62,133 nucleotides of DNA, from NCBI RefSeq assembly GCF_001179845.1, contig NZ_CVSB01000035.1, positions 1-62,133 of the forward strand. The letters are read 5' to 3'. Shown here one piece after another: positions 24,691-33,624 of the stretch. The stretch comes from Candidatus Pelagibacter communis. Its GTDB lineage: Bacteria; Pseudomonadota; Alphaproteobacteria; Pelagibacterales; Pelagibacteraceae. The notes below the pieces were generated by a model. That model searched no databases. It worked only from the letters and a program-made list of their open reading frames with translations, and was not told the origin of the DNA. Within the stretch, counting starts at the first letter, position 1. Each line of letters opens with the position of its first letter. The translations under genes and the position numbers were made by a program.

Positions 24691-25697
24691 AATACTTTCC
24701 CCTTAAATATTCCTGAAGGTCTGTAAATTAAAACTATTACCAGAATTGAAAACGAGACTGCAAACTTATAATCTGTGGACAGTAGTTGAACTAGACTATT
24801 CGGTTCCATGCTTTCTGGTAAAATATACATAAAGAATTTTTTATAAGCATAAGTTAATAAAATTTCAGAAAATGCTATAACGTATCCTCCTAAAAAAGCT
24901 CCAAAAGGATTTCCAATTCCACCTACTATTGCAGCAGCAAAGATAGGAAGCATATTGTTAAAATAAGTAAATGGTTTGAAACTTTTGTCTAAACCATACA
25001 AAACACCACCTATAGTAGCTAAAATTCCTGCAATTACCCAAGTCACTAAAACTATTTTTTTTGGATCAATACCTGAAAGTAATGCAAGATCCTCATTATC
25101 TGAATAAGCTTTCATACTCTTTCCAGTTTTTGTTCTATTTAAAAACCAAAATAATAAAGAAACTAAAACTATAGTTACAAAAATAGTTATTACTTGAGTT
25201 GACTTTAATGCAAGACCTTCATTTAAACCTGTCATCTCTTTAAATTCACGAGCTTTAATAATAAATTTTTCTCCATCAAAAAATCTTCTGTCACTAGGTC
25301 CAATAATAATTCTTACCACTGCTTGTGTTACAAACATGACACCAATACTTACCATTGCAAATTGAACTGGAGGGCTTTTCTGATGTCTATAATATTTGAA
25401 GACAAATTTATCTATTAAAAGCATATATAGAATCATCAAAATAATTCCAAATGGGATAGCTAATAAAGCAGTAGGTAAAACACCTAAAGAAACACCTAAA
25501 GATTGAAAGTACCATGTAAATAAAATTGTAGCCATGGTTCCAAAAGACATCATGTCTCCAGTTGCAAAATTCGCAAATCTTAAAATTCCATAAATAAGTG
25601 TTACAAAGATTGCACCTAGTGCTAACTGAGAGCCGTATGTTAATGCGGGGATAAAAATATAATTTAATAAAAGAATTATAGCATTTAAAAAATCCAT
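24687..25697 (-). CDS. Liv-type ABC importer, LivH-like permease (system A)
   Basis: Second permease subunit, 336 residues and about eight membrane helices. It shows the LivH hallmark stretch near the N terminus (YGILRFANFATGDMMSFG) and the coupling-loop sequence SMKAYSDNEDLALLSGIDPKK. The gene lies 1 base after LivF and overlaps LivM by 4 bases. Two periplasmic-side loops (DRRFFDGEKFIIKAREF; MYILPESMEPNSL) are longer than in E. coli LivH. Confidence 0.88.
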   Translation of the reverse strand: MDFLNAIILLLNYIFIPALTYGSQLALGAIFVTLIYGILRFANFATGDMMSFGTMATILFTWYFQSLGVSLGVLPTALLAIPFGIILMILYMLLIDKFVFKYYRHQKSPPVQFAMVSIGVMFVTQAVVRIIIGPSDRRFFDGEKFIIKAREFKEMTGLNEGLALKSTQVITIFVTIVLVSLLFWFLNRTKTGKSMKAYSDNEDLALLSGIDPKKIVLVTWVIAGILATIGGVLYGLDKSFKPFTYFNNMLPIFAAAIVGGIGNPFGAFLGGYVIAFSEILLTYAYKKFFMYILPESMEPNSLVQLLSTDYKFAVSFSILVIVLIYRPSGIFKGKVL

Positions 25698-25698
25698 A

Positions 25699-26406
25699 TT
25701 ATCCTCCTAAGAAAGAGCTTCTTACTCTTGGATCGTCTAACAATTCTTTTCCAGTTCCTGAATAACGATTTTCCCCAGTAACTAACACATAGCCTCTATC
25801 AGATATGCTTAAGGCTTGTTTTGCATTTTGCTCTACCATTAAAATAGCTACGTTCGTTCTTTTAACTTTTACAATATGATCGAATAATTCATCCATAACA
25901 ATTGGTGATACACCAGCAGTTGGTTCATCTAACATTAAAACACTAGGTTTAATCATTAAAGCTCGACCAAGAGCAACTTGTTGTCTTTGTCCGCCTGAAA
26001 GTTCTCCAACCATTTGATTTCTTTTCTCTTTTAAAATTGGAAACAATTCATAGATTTCTTCAATAATGTTCTGAATTTCATCCTTCATAAGAAATGCTCC
26101 CATTTCTAAATTTTCTTCAACAGTCATGCCTGCAAAAACATTTTTTGTTTGAGGCACGAAAGAAATACCCTCTTTAACTCTATCTTGTGGTGATAATTTC
26201 GAAATATCTTTTCCATCAATCATTACTGATCCAGATTTTAAATTTAATAAACCCAACATTGCTTTCATAGCAGTTGATTTACCAGCTCCATTAGGACCTA
26301 AAATAGAAACTATTTCTCCTTTATTTACATTTACAGAACACGAACTAATAATATCTGGACCATTTCCATAACCACCTGTCATTTTTATTCCTTCAAAGTA
26401 AGCCAT
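25699..26406 (-). CDS. Liv-type ABC importer, LivF-like ATPase (system A)
   Basis: Nucleotide-binding subunit, 235 residues. Walker A is GPNGAGKST near 38-46, the signature LSGGQRQQ, and Walker B VLMLDEPTAGVSP. It ends one base before LivH and its start overlaps the LivG stop by one base, so all four system-A subunits are in one coupled operon. Confidence 0.9.
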   Translation of the reverse strand: MAYFEGIKMTGGYGNGPDIISSCSVNVNKGEIVSILGPNGAGKSTAMKAMLGLLNLKSGSVMIDGKDISKLSPQDRVKEGISFVPQTKNVFAGMTVEENLEMGAFLMKDEIQNIIEEIYELFPILKEKRNQMVGELSGGQRQQVALGRALMIKPSVLMLDEPTAGVSPIVMDELFDHIVKVKRTNVAILMVEQNAKQALSISDRGYVLVTGENRYSGTGKELLDDPRVRSSFLGG

Positions 26407-27194
26407 TAGTTTGTATCCTTTAATTTTGATCCTCTTCCAAGATAACTTTCTATTACTTTTTCATCTTTTTTTGCTTCTTCAACTGTTCCTTCAAACAAAA
26501 CCGAACCTTCAGCCATTACAATCACTGGGTCACATAATCTTCCAATAAAATCCATATCATGTTCAATCATACAAAAAGTGTAACCTTTTTCTTTATTTAA
26601 CTTTTCTATTGCAGTTCCAAGGTCTTTTAACAAAGTTCTATTAACTCCAGCCCCTACTTCATCTAATAGTACTAATTTTGCATCTACCATCATTGTTCTT
26701 CCAAGTTCTAATAATTTCTTTTGTCCACCTGAAAGATTTCCCGCAAGTTCATTAGAAAGATGTCCAAGATTTAAAAATTCAACAACTTCCTTGGCTTTTT
26801 CTTTAATTACAGCTTCTTCTTGCGCAACTAAACCTGGTTTAAACAATGCTGTCATTATTTTTTCCCCAGATTGGTTTCCTGGAACCATCATTAAGTTTTC
26901 TAAAACGGATAAATTTGAAAACTCATGTGCAATCTGAAATGTTCTTAACAATCCTTTAGAAAATAACTCATAAGATGGCATATCTGTAATATTTTCATCA
27001 TCAAAAGTAACAATTCCTCCTGAAGATTTTAAGTTTCCTGCAATCAAATTAAATAAAGTTGTTTTGCCAGATCCATTAGGTCCAATGATACCTGTGATTG
27101 TTCCTCTTTTTACTTTAATTGAACAATCTGAAACAGCAGCTAATCCACCAAAATATTTAGTTAAATTATTAATCTCTAAAATATTTTCAGACAT
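26406..27194 (-). CDS. Liv-type ABC importer, LivG-like ATPase (system A)
   Basis: Nucleotide-binding subunit, 262 residues, with Walker A GPNGSGKTT near 36-44, signature LSGGQKK and Walker B LVLLDEVGAGVN. The final Walker B position is Asp-Glu as usual, but it reads EVGAG rather than the common EPTAG. It is the second gene of the system-A operon, 5 bases after the ProC-like reductase. Confidence 0.9.
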   Translation of the reverse strand: MSENILEINNLTKYFGGLAAVSDCSIKVKRGTITGIIGPNGSGKTTLFNLIAGNLKSSGGIVTFDDENITDMPSYELFSKGLLRTFQIAHEFSNLSVLENLMMVPGNQSGEKIMTALFKPGLVAQEEAVIKEKAKEVVEFLNLGHLSNELAGNLSGGQKKLLELGRTMMVDAKLVLLDEVGAGVNRTLLKDLGTAIEKLNKEKGYTFCMIEHDMDFIGRLCDPVIVMAEGSVLFEGTVEEAKKDEKVIESYLGRGSKLKDTN

Positions 27195-27199
27195 TCAAT

Positions 27200-27967
27200 T
27201 TATTTACTTAATCTTTTGTGAATACTATTTAAAGTTTTTTCTAGAGATTTATAAAATCCAGCTTTAGTTAATTCTTTAATACCCTGTTCATTCAATCCTT
27301 TGGGTGTTTGGGATTCTTTGACTAAATTTTTTAAATTATCTTTTGAATTTTCAAATGCATCTTCAGATAAAGCTAAAAATAAAGAAGTAATATATTTTTG
27401 AGCATTATTCCTTTTTACTCCTCTTTTTACTAACCAATCAGTCATCACTCTCAATATCTCATAAAAGGGTGCCATCATTCCTGATGTTGACCAGAAGTTA
27501 ATAGATGATTTTTCATTTTTAATTTCTACGGTTGTTCCGAGTTGATCAAAAAATTTTCTTACTTTTGAATTTGGTGGACAAATAGGCACTGGCCCTTTTT
27601 TTAAAGATATAGGTGGTAGGGGTATTGCTCTTACAATTTTTGCTTTTACTTTTACTGCTTTTTTTAATTCTGATAAAGTTATCGTTGAAATAAAACTAAT
27701 TAACGTTTGACTTGATTTAAACTTTAATTCTTTAATTATTTTTTTTCCAACTGATGGTGTAACTGACAAAAATACCCAATCACATTTATCTATAATTTCT
27801 TGATTTTTTTTTAAAACTAAAACTTTATTGTATATTTTTTTTAATTTTTGAGAATTTTTCTTATTTCTTTCTGAGATATAGATTTTCTTGAAAGAAATAT
27901 TTGATTTAAATATACCTTTAATAACAGCTATTGCAATTGTCCCTGTTCCAATAAAACCTAAATTCAT
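27200..27967 (-). CDS. pyrroline-5-carboxylate reductase-like (ProC family) oxidoreductase
   Basis: 255 residues with the Rossmann motif GFIGTGTIA at 4-12 and the ProC-type C-terminal dimerisation region (SGMMAPFYEILRVMTDWLVKRG; ESQTPKGLNEQGIKEL). In proline synthesis this family reduces pyrroline-5-carboxylate with NADPH. This copy is divergent from typical ProC (IPLPPISLKKGPVP in place of the usual RVMPNTP). It is the first gene of an importer operon, so a catabolic imine/amino-acid oxidoreductase role is more likely than housekeeping proline synthesis. Substrate unproven. Confidence 0.75.
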   Translation of the reverse strand: MNLGFIGTGTIAIAVIKGIFKSNISFKKIYISERNKKNSQKLKKIYNKVLVLKKNQEIIDKCDWVFLSVTPSVGKKIIKELKFKSSQTLISFISTITLSELKKAVKVKAKIVRAIPLPPISLKKGPVPICPPNSKVRKFFDQLGTTVEIKNEKSSINFWSTSGMMAPFYEILRVMTDWLVKRGVKRNNAQKYITSLFLALSEDAFENSKDNLKNLVKESQTPKGLNEQGIKELTKAGFYKSLEKTLNSIHKRLSK

Positions 27968-28020
27968 AACTTTAATTATATGATATTTTTACCATCAAGT
28001 GTTTAAATTTAGATTAAAAA

Positions 28021-28048
28021 AAAACCCCCTACCAGAGGGGGTTTTTTT
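28021..28048. terminator. intrinsic terminator between ProC-like gene and beta-barrel gene
   Basis: The core is five C-G pairs and one T-A pair (28025-28030 with 28036-28041) with a 5-base loop, flanked by an A run and a T run. It serves the minus-strand beta-barrel gene upstream and would also work on plus-strand transcripts. Confidence 0.85.
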
Positions 28049-28080
28049 AAATTTCTAGTTAATTAGTAGTTTAGATATAC

Positions 28081-28776
28081 TTAAAACTTCATCCCTACTG
28101 ATACAGTTCCCATAACAGAACCTAATTCAGCTGTGATTTTGTTTTTTTGACCAGTTGAAGCTCCTGCTTCACTACCACTTGCGCTTATATCTTCCCACAT
28201 TTGCATTGTACCTTCTGCTCTCCAGAAGGCCATATCACCTAGTGATCCTTCGACACCACCACCAATTTGTGTACCAGTTAAATCAATATCTTCATATTTT
28301 GAACCAGTAGCTAAACTTTCTGAAGTGATTAAAGTTGCTTGGATATAACCAGCTTTAACATATGCGCCTGTATCTCCAATTGGCATTGTTAAATATATGC
28401 TAGCTAAATCTGAAACTTTACCATTAAGTACTTGGTCACCAGAGTCATTTACAGAACTATCTCCTGTTCCGTAAACATTTTGAATAGTTCTAGTTTCTTT
28501 TTCAAGATCTACTACTTCTGGAGCGTAAGAAATACCTATTCCTAATCCCATAATTTCTTCACTTGAAACCTCTACGAATGCAGAAGCAAAAGAAGTAGCT
28601 AATACAGCTTCCTCATTAGTGATACGATTGCTGTCTTTAAGCGTTTCTTTAGCATTTGCGTAAGCAGCCATTCCGTTAGCAGATACACCGGCCTTAAATT
28701 CTACTGAATTTGCGCTTGTAACTGATAACATCAATAAAGCACCTACTGCAGCTAATATTGTGTTTAGTTTTTTCAT
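28081..28776 (-). CDS. predicted outer-membrane beta-barrel protein, unknown function
   Basis: 231 residues with a signal peptide (MKKLNTILAAVGALLMLSV, cut near ANS) and alternating polar/hydrophobic strands to a C-terminal phenylalanine (VSVGMKF), the signal for outer-membrane insertion. Glycine-rich strands such as TQIGGGVEGSLGDMAFWRAEG support a small eight- to ten-stranded barrel. Base composition is slightly less A-rich than its neighbours. It has its own terminator and an AAGGAT ribosome-binding site 9 bases before the ATG, consistent with strong monocistronic expression. No specific family recognised. Confidence 0.75.
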   Translation of the reverse strand: MKKLNTILAAVGALLMLSVTSANSVEFKAGVSANGMAAYANAKETLKDSNRITNEEAVLATSFASAFVEVSSEEIMGLGIGISYAPEVVDLEKETRTIQNVYGTGDSSVNDSGDQVLNGKVSDLASIYLTMPIGDTGAYVKAGYIQATLITSESLATGSKYEDIDLTGTQIGGGVEGSLGDMAFWRAEGTMQMWEDISASGSEAGASTGQKNKITAELGSVMGTVSVGMKF

Positions 28777-28810
28777 ATTCGAATCCTTATATATAAGTTA
28801 ATGGCGTTTA

Positions 28811-28822
28811 ATAACATGTTAT
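28811..28822. promoter_or_regulatory. 12-bp palindrome upstream of the beta-barrel gene
   Basis: A perfect palindrome ATAACATGTTAT lies 35 bases before the start codon of the minus-strand beta-barrel gene, in a 137-base gap. A TATATA -10-like stretch lies between it and the gene. The palindrome is a candidate operator; nothing else in the gap was recognised. Confidence 0.3.
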
Positions 28823-28913
28823 GAGAATAAATATGTCATAAAAATAGCTAGTTTACATCATTTATTTAAAGTATTGCAAAAATACAACACTCTATATTGT
28901 TCTCATTTTCAAG

Positions 28914-29825
28914 TTAATTTTGGCTAAATTTTCCCCTAATTCTAAGCAATTCTCTCAATAAGTTTTGATTTTCAACAAATGGTTGTCTTCCATGAAGCCA
29001 AAAATAATTGTTAGCAATAATCGAGTATCCAACAGGTAATTTTGTAATAATTTTATTTTTACTTTCCTCTAGCGTGTCTGATAGTTTCTGCAGAAAAATT
29101 CCTTGTTCCATATTTTTAGGCTCAGGAAATTGATCAATGTAAGAAATTATAGGTTTTCCATTTTCATCAGAAGAAAAAACTGGATGTTCTACTTTGTACT
29201 CAACATTCTTACTTTTTGGTGATCCCCAAGTAAAGTTTTGTCTACCGATTGGATCATTGTATAATTCATGACAATGTTCCCAATCATCAAGATGCAACAT
29301 AGCTGTCGCCCCACCTTGCACGTTTTGCTCGTCAATTTTAGTCATCAATAGCCAATCAGTAACTTCTTTAACATATGTTCCATCAGTATGAAGATCCATA
29401 TTTCTATATGCTTTTCTTAAATACGAGTCGCTACTATCTTCGTGTTTCACAACAAATCTTGCATAATATTTTCCTGTCATATTATCATGATTAGGAATTC
29501 CAATTAAATGTGAAACTGCAGTAGAGAATTTTACTAAAAAATCAGCATTTATATTTGAAGAAATGTTTTTTGGACCAATTATTAAACATCCTTTAGATCT
29601 ATCTCTAATTATAGAATTTATTAACTTACTAAGCTTATTATCAGTCAAATCATCTAAACTTTTTGCGATAGTAAATCGAGTAAAAGGTTTTAGTTCTAAA
29701 GCAGTTATGTCAAATTTATTAAAAGGAAAAATTAATTTTTCAATTATTTCATTATTTAATCTAATATTTAAAATTCTTTTTGATTTTTCGTGCTCCTGTA
29801 CATCTACACCAGATATTTTTTCCAT
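28914..29825 (-). CDS. glaH: glutarate 2-hydroxylase (GlaH/CsiD family)
   Basis: 2OG/Fe(II) oxygenase that converts glutarate to L-2-hydroxyglutarate. The sequence is unmistakably GlaH-like: YYARFVVKHEDSSDSYLRKA, HTDGTY with iron ligands H146 and D148, TDWLLM, LHLDDWE, and the distal H278 (YFWLHGRQ). 303 residues against about 325 in E. coli. Glutarate comes from lysine via cadaverine. The usual partner, L-2-hydroxyglutarate dehydrogenase LhgO, is not in this window. It lies 38 bases downstream of the AzlD gene on the same strand, so it may be the last member of the system-B transporter operon. Confidence 0.88.
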   Translation of the reverse strand: MEKISGVDVQEHEKSKRILNIRLNNEIIEKLIFPFNKFDITALELKPFTRFTIAKSLDDLTDNKLSKLINSIIRDRSKGCLIIGPKNISSNINADFLVKFSTAVSHLIGIPNHDNMTGKYYARFVVKHEDSSDSYLRKAYRNMDLHTDGTYVKEVTDWLLMTKIDEQNVQGGATAMLHLDDWEHCHELYNDPIGRQNFTWGSPKSKNVEYKVEHPVFSSDENGKPIISYIDQFPEPKNMEQGIFLQKLSDTLEESKNKIITKLPVGYSIIANNYFWLHGRQPFVENQNLLRELLRIRGKFSQN

Positions 29826-29863
29826 AATAAATAATAACCAAATTAGTCAATTAATCAATTTTA

Positions 29864-30187
29864 TTAAAAAAAACCTGCTAATACAGCCATACAGACTGCA
29901 GAAAAAATTGTTGGATATACATAGTTTCTTTTTGAAACAAAAAAAACTCCTAGAGACAATATAACAACAGTAAGTCTTATTAAATATCCAGCTTCATTTA
30001 AAACTCCTACAGGAAAAATAATTGTTCTTGCTATCAAAGCAGCTAAAGTTGCATAAGCTAAACAATTAAACCATTTAAAAATTTTTGAAGTTTCTTTTAT
30101 TCCTTGAGAACTTACAGCTCCAAGAAATCTTGATAAAAAAGTTGCAAGCGAAGTAACCAAAATTGCATAAACTATACTAACTGACAT
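29864..30187 (-). CDS. azlD: AzlD-family branched-chain amino acid transport subunit
   Basis: Small inner-membrane protein, 107 residues and four hydrophobic segments, typical of AzlD. It has the early stretch FLSRFLGA and the conserved FNCLAYATLAALIARTI. Its start overlaps the AzlC stop by 11 bases, the usual AzlC-AzlD pairing; together they export branched-chain amino acids or analogues in characterised cases. Confidence 0.85.
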   Translation of the reverse strand: MSVSIVYAILVTSLATFLSRFLGAVSSQGIKETSKIFKWFNCLAYATLAALIARTIIFPVGVLNEAGYLIRLTVVILSLGVFFVSKRNYVYPTIFSAVCMAVLAGFF

Positions 30188-30881
30188 TTATTTCTCCAAT
30201 TAGATAAGCTGCTGTTCCACCTACTACACCACCAAATAGAATCGACCACTCTGGTGAAAAAAAATAAAAAATTGGTCCCAATATAGCCCCCAACAAAACT
30301 GATAATGTAATTTGGATTGTTTTAGACGCTCCAACCATCATGCACAAAAAATAAATAGGATTTAAAATTGCTAAACCCATCATTATTTCTTTATTGAGAA
30401 ACTCTGAAAAATAAAAACCGATAAAAGTACCTAAGACAGCAACACTCCAAGTGGCACTTCCTATTCCTATCCAATAATCAATTCTTTGTTCTTTAGGGAT
30501 TGATTTGTAATTACTTTTCATAATCAACCAAGCGGATACAGCTATAAAATGACATGAAAAGTAATATTTCCATTTTGGTTGATTTTTATGCATCATTAGT
30601 GGAAATAAAGAGACAGCCATTGGATATAAACGAGCATTTACAAACCAAACTGCTAAAAAAATATTTAACAGTGATGCCCCAACTAATAAAGACTCAGCCA
30701 TAACTAAGGATCCTGGCAAGGCATAAGTCAACATTGTTGAAAAAATACTTTCCTGAATATTAAATCCTAAATTTTTAAGAAGTGCACCAATTGCAATAAA
30801 ACAGCAGCCTAAAGCAATTGCAGGACTATCGTGAGCTAAAATTGATTTATATCCTTTAAAGAAAATTTTTTTATTAATCAT
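30177..30881 (-). CDS. azlC: AzlC-family branched-chain amino acid permease
   Basis: 234 residues and about seven membrane helices, matching AzlC (PGSLVMAESLLVGASLLNI, NARLYPMAVSLFP). Partner of AzlD. The start overlaps the LivF stop by one base, placing an exporter pair directly behind an ABC importer in the same transcript. That is unusual: the exporter may relieve intracellular build-up of the imported amino acid. Confidence 0.87.
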   Translation of the reverse strand: MINKKIFFKGYKSILAHDSPAIALGCCFIAIGALLKNLGFNIQESIFSTMLTYALPGSLVMAESLLVGASLLNIFLAVWFVNARLYPMAVSLFPLMMHKNQPKWKYYFSCHFIAVSAWLIMKSNYKSIPKEQRIDYWIGIGSATWSVAVLGTFIGFYFSEFLNKEIMMGLAILNPIYFLCMMVGASKTIQITLSVLLGAILGPIFYFFSPEWSILFGGVVGGTAAYLIGEINVS

Positions 30882-31666
30882 TAACCACCAAGAAATAGTC
30901 TACCAACATCTGGGTTTTGTAACAACTCGTCCCCTTTGCCGGCTATTGCAGTTTGTCCTGATACCAAAACGTATCCTATGTCTGCAAATTCTAGACCTTT
31001 TTTGGCATTTTGCTCAACTAGAATTATAGTTTTCTTTTCATTTTGCTGAAGATCTCTTAAAATTTCAAAAACCATATCAATATATCTAGGTTCTAAACCA
31101 ATTGAAGGTTCGTCAACCAATAATACAGATGGTTTCATAACTAAAGCTCTAGATATTTCTAATAATCTTCTTTCACCACCAGATAATACTTTTGCAGGTT
31201 GGTTTCTTCTATTTCTTAATCTCTCATATTTTTCTAAAATTCTTTCTGCTTCATGAAATGATTCCTCTGTTTTATCTTTAATATACCCGCCCATTAATAA
31301 ATTTTCCTCAACTGTCATGTCTGGAAAAACTGAATTATCTTGTAAAATATATGCTATACCAACTGACTTTAATTTTTCAGCAGGTGTTAGATTAGTAATT
31401 TCTTTTCCATCTATTTCTATTTGACCTGAAAAAATATTTGTAAAACCATAAATTGAATGAAGTATTGTAGATTTACCTGCTCCATTTGGACCAATCAAAC
31501 ATAATGATTGTGCTTTATTTACAAATAGATCAAAGTTATGCAAAATTTCCATTTTTCCATAACCGGCACTTAAATTTTTAATTGTTAAATGAATTTCTTT
31601 TGGAGACAGTTTTTTTAAATCTTCTGGCGTTGGAGCTTTACCTAAAACTTCATATTGATTTGACAT
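30881..31666 (-). CDS. Liv-type ABC importer, LivF-like ATPase (system B)
   Basis: 261 residues, with a 27-residue N-terminal extension (MSNQYEVLGKAPTPEDLKKL...) not seen in system A. Walker A GPNGAGKST, signature LSGGERR and Walker B VLLVDEPSIGLEP are intact. Its start overlaps the LivG stop by one base. Confidence 0.9.
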   Translation of the reverse strand: MSNQYEVLGKAPTPEDLKKLSPKEIHLTIKNLSAGYGKMEILHNFDLFVNKAQSLCLIGPNGAGKSTILHSIYGFTNIFSGQIEIDGKEITNLTPAEKLKSVGIAYILQDNSVFPDMTVEENLLMGGYIKDKTEESFHEAERILEKYERLRNRRNQPAKVLSGGERRLLEISRALVMKPSVLLVDEPSIGLEPRYIDMVFEILRDLQQNEKKTIILVEQNAKKGLEFADIGYVLVSGQTAIAGKGDELLQNPDVGRLFLGG

Positions 31667-32406
31667 TATTGAGCTCCTAAATAAGCATCGATAACACGCT
31701 TATCATTTTTAATTTCATCTGGTGAACCATTAGCTAACATTTTACCGTGAGCTAAACAAAATATATTCTCTGCTAATTGCATTATTACTCTCATGTTATG
31801 CTCAATAACTAAAAGAGTAATTCCAAAGTCTTGATTTACTTTTATCAATCTATCAATAATTCCATTGATCAAAGTAGGATTAATTCCTGCAGTAGGCTCA
31901 TCTAATAAAAGCATTTCTGGCTCATTCATTAATGCCATAGCAAGCTCAAGAAGCTTTTGTTGTCCAAAAGATAAATCTCCAGCTCTTAATTTTCTTTTTT
32001 GATATAGTCCAACAAAATTCAATAAATTTTCTGCTTTTTCACTTAATTCCTGCGGGATTTTTGAAAATAATTTTAATATGCTTTCATCGCTACCTTTATG
32101 ACTGATAAGCATGTTATCTATACAATTTAATTTTCCATAAATTCTTGTTTGTTGAAAAGTTCTTAATAAACCAAGTTTAGCTATAACTGGTACTGGAAGC
32201 TCTGATACCTCCTTACCATTAAATTTAATTGATCCTTGATCAATAGGATACGTTCCAACAATAGAATTAAACAATGTTGTCTTTCCAGACCCATTTGGAC
32301 CGATTAATCCAACTATTTTTCCTTTTTCAACAGACATAGAAATATCAACGTTAGCTTTTACTCCTCCAAAAGATTTACTGACATTATTTACTTCAAGAAT
32401 ACTCAT
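31666..32406 (-). CDS. Liv-type ABC importer, LivG-like ATPase (system B)
   Basis: 246 residues. Walker A is GPNGSGKTT near 33-41 and Walker B is MLLLDEPTAGINP. The ABC signature reads LSFGQQK in place of LSGGQ, a variant seen in LivG-type subunits that should still function. It overlaps the LivM stop by 4 bases. Confidence 0.9.
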   Translation of the reverse strand: MSILEVNNVSKSFGGVKANVDISMSVEKGKIVGLIGPNGSGKTTLFNSIVGTYPIDQGSIKFNGKEVSELPVPVIAKLGLLRTFQQTRIYGKLNCIDNMLISHKGSDESILKLFSKIPQELSEKAENLLNFVGLYQKRKLRAGDLSFGQQKLLELAMALMNEPEMLLLDEPTAGINPTLINGIIDRLIKVNQDFGITLLVIEHNMRVIMQLAENIFCLAHGKMLANGSPDEIKNDKRVIDAYLGAQ

Positions 32407-33455
32407 TTTATTTCTACTTGTGCCTTTCGGTCCGCTTCATCAACTACTTCTCCAAATCTTTCTGGATATTTTTCTCTTAACCAACCCATCAATCCTTCTG
32501 GGAAATAAATAACAATTACTACAATTAAAACTCCTAAAGCTACATACTGCCAACCTAAGAAGAATGTCCAAAAACCTTCTTTAAATACATGGAATATAGT
32601 TGCGCCAATAACAGGTCCCCATAAAGTTCCTTTACCACCTAGTATTGCCATTAGAACCATAAACACTCCCATTTCTCGTCCATCAAATGCAACATCAGTT
32701 GAGTCTATGTATCCAACTAAACCACCCATAATACCACCTGCTAAACCACAGAAGAAAGCAGATATCATCCAACCAATAATTTTATATTTCATTGTTTCTA
32801 TTCCCATTGCTTCCGCTTTATCCTCATTATCTCTGATTGCATTTAAGATTAACTTGAATCTAGTAGAGTAGATTGCTTTGACAGCAATAAAGGTAAGAAT
32901 CAAAACTAAGAAACTTAAAAAATAGAAAAACTCTCCTCTAGCTTCTAATCCTCCTACATTGGGAAAAGGTGGAGTGGTAAAACCTTGTCCTGCTCCAATA
33001 ATTTCAATTCCTCCAGATATTTCTCCCGCCGCTACACCCAATCCTAGAGTACAAATAGCAAAATAGTGACCTCTTAATCCTAAAATTGCATATCCAATTA
33101 AGCCAGCAACAATTGTTGGTACCACGGCAGCAACGACAAGTCCCATAGCCATACCTTGAAAAAATTGAGCTGGAGTATGAACGAAAGTTTTTTCACCACC
33201 ACTTTCTGTCCATTCAGCTAATGGAAAAAACATCCCAACCTGGACTGAGGCGCACAAATACATGCCCAATCCATAAAACAAAATATTACCAAAAGTATTG
33301 TAACCCATCTCACCACCTTGAATATTCCAAGTAGTTGCTAGAACTATTAATATGCAAAGAATTGACAATTGAACTTTAAACGCTGGAAAAACAAAAGGAG
33401 CAGCTAACCCAAAAATTAGTATACCTATGTATAATATTAAATTATTTTTGTTCAT
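32403..33455 (-). CDS. Liv-type ABC importer, LivM-like permease (system B)
   Basis: 350 residues, about ten membrane helices, with GLRGHYFAICTLGLGVAAGEI and the coupling-loop stretch FKLILNAIRDNEDKAEAMGI. The tail (KYPERFGEVVDEADRKAQVEIK) is hydrophilic and cytoplasmic. The start lies 14 bases inside the end of the 60-residue gene, so those two are tightly coupled. Confidence 0.88.
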   Translation of the reverse strand: MNKNNLILYIGILIFGLAAPFVFPAFKVQLSILCILIVLATTWNIQGGEMGYNTFGNILFYGLGMYLCASVQVGMFFPLAEWTESGGEKTFVHTPAQFFQGMAMGLVVAAVVPTIVAGLIGYAILGLRGHYFAICTLGLGVAAGEISGGIEIIGAGQGFTTPPFPNVGGLEARGEFFYFLSFLVLILTFIAVKAIYSTRFKLILNAIRDNEDKAEAMGIETMKYKIIGWMISAFFCGLAGGIMGGLVGYIDSTDVAFDGREMGVFMVLMAILGGKGTLWGPVIGATIFHVFKEGFWTFFLGWQYVALGVLIVVIVIYFPEGLMGWLREKYPERFGEVVDEADRKAQVEIK

Positions 33456-33624
33456 ATAAACTGTTAATTTTATCCCTGAAATTTTGATCTACTGTAAAAT
33501 AATGACCATCCTCATCGTGAACACTTGATCCTGATGAATGATATTCATCTAAATGTTTTTTAAACTTGTCTATATCAACTTCAATTGATTTACCTTGATT
33601 ATCATTAATTTTAACCTTTCTCAT
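33442..33624 (-). CDS. 60-residue hypothetical protein inside an ABC importer operon
   Basis: A small, acidic-and-basic soluble protein without signal peptide or membrane helix (begins MRKVKINDNQGKSIEVDIDK, ends ...LYEQK). It overlaps both neighbours: 4 bases with LivH upstream and 14 bases with LivM downstream. Such exact packing argues that it is a real gene. An HDEDGHYFTVDQNFRDKI stretch suggests a compact fold. No family recognised; it may regulate or assemble the permease. Confidence 0.65.
   Translation of the reverse strand: MRKVKINDNQGKSIEVDIDKFKKHLDEYHSSGSSVHDEDGHYFTVDQNFRDKINSLYEQK

Noticed and set aside
29563..29964. 133-codon plus-strand open frame opposite glaH and azlD
   Set aside because: Antisense to two clearly identified genes and low-complexity hydrophobic; likely chance.
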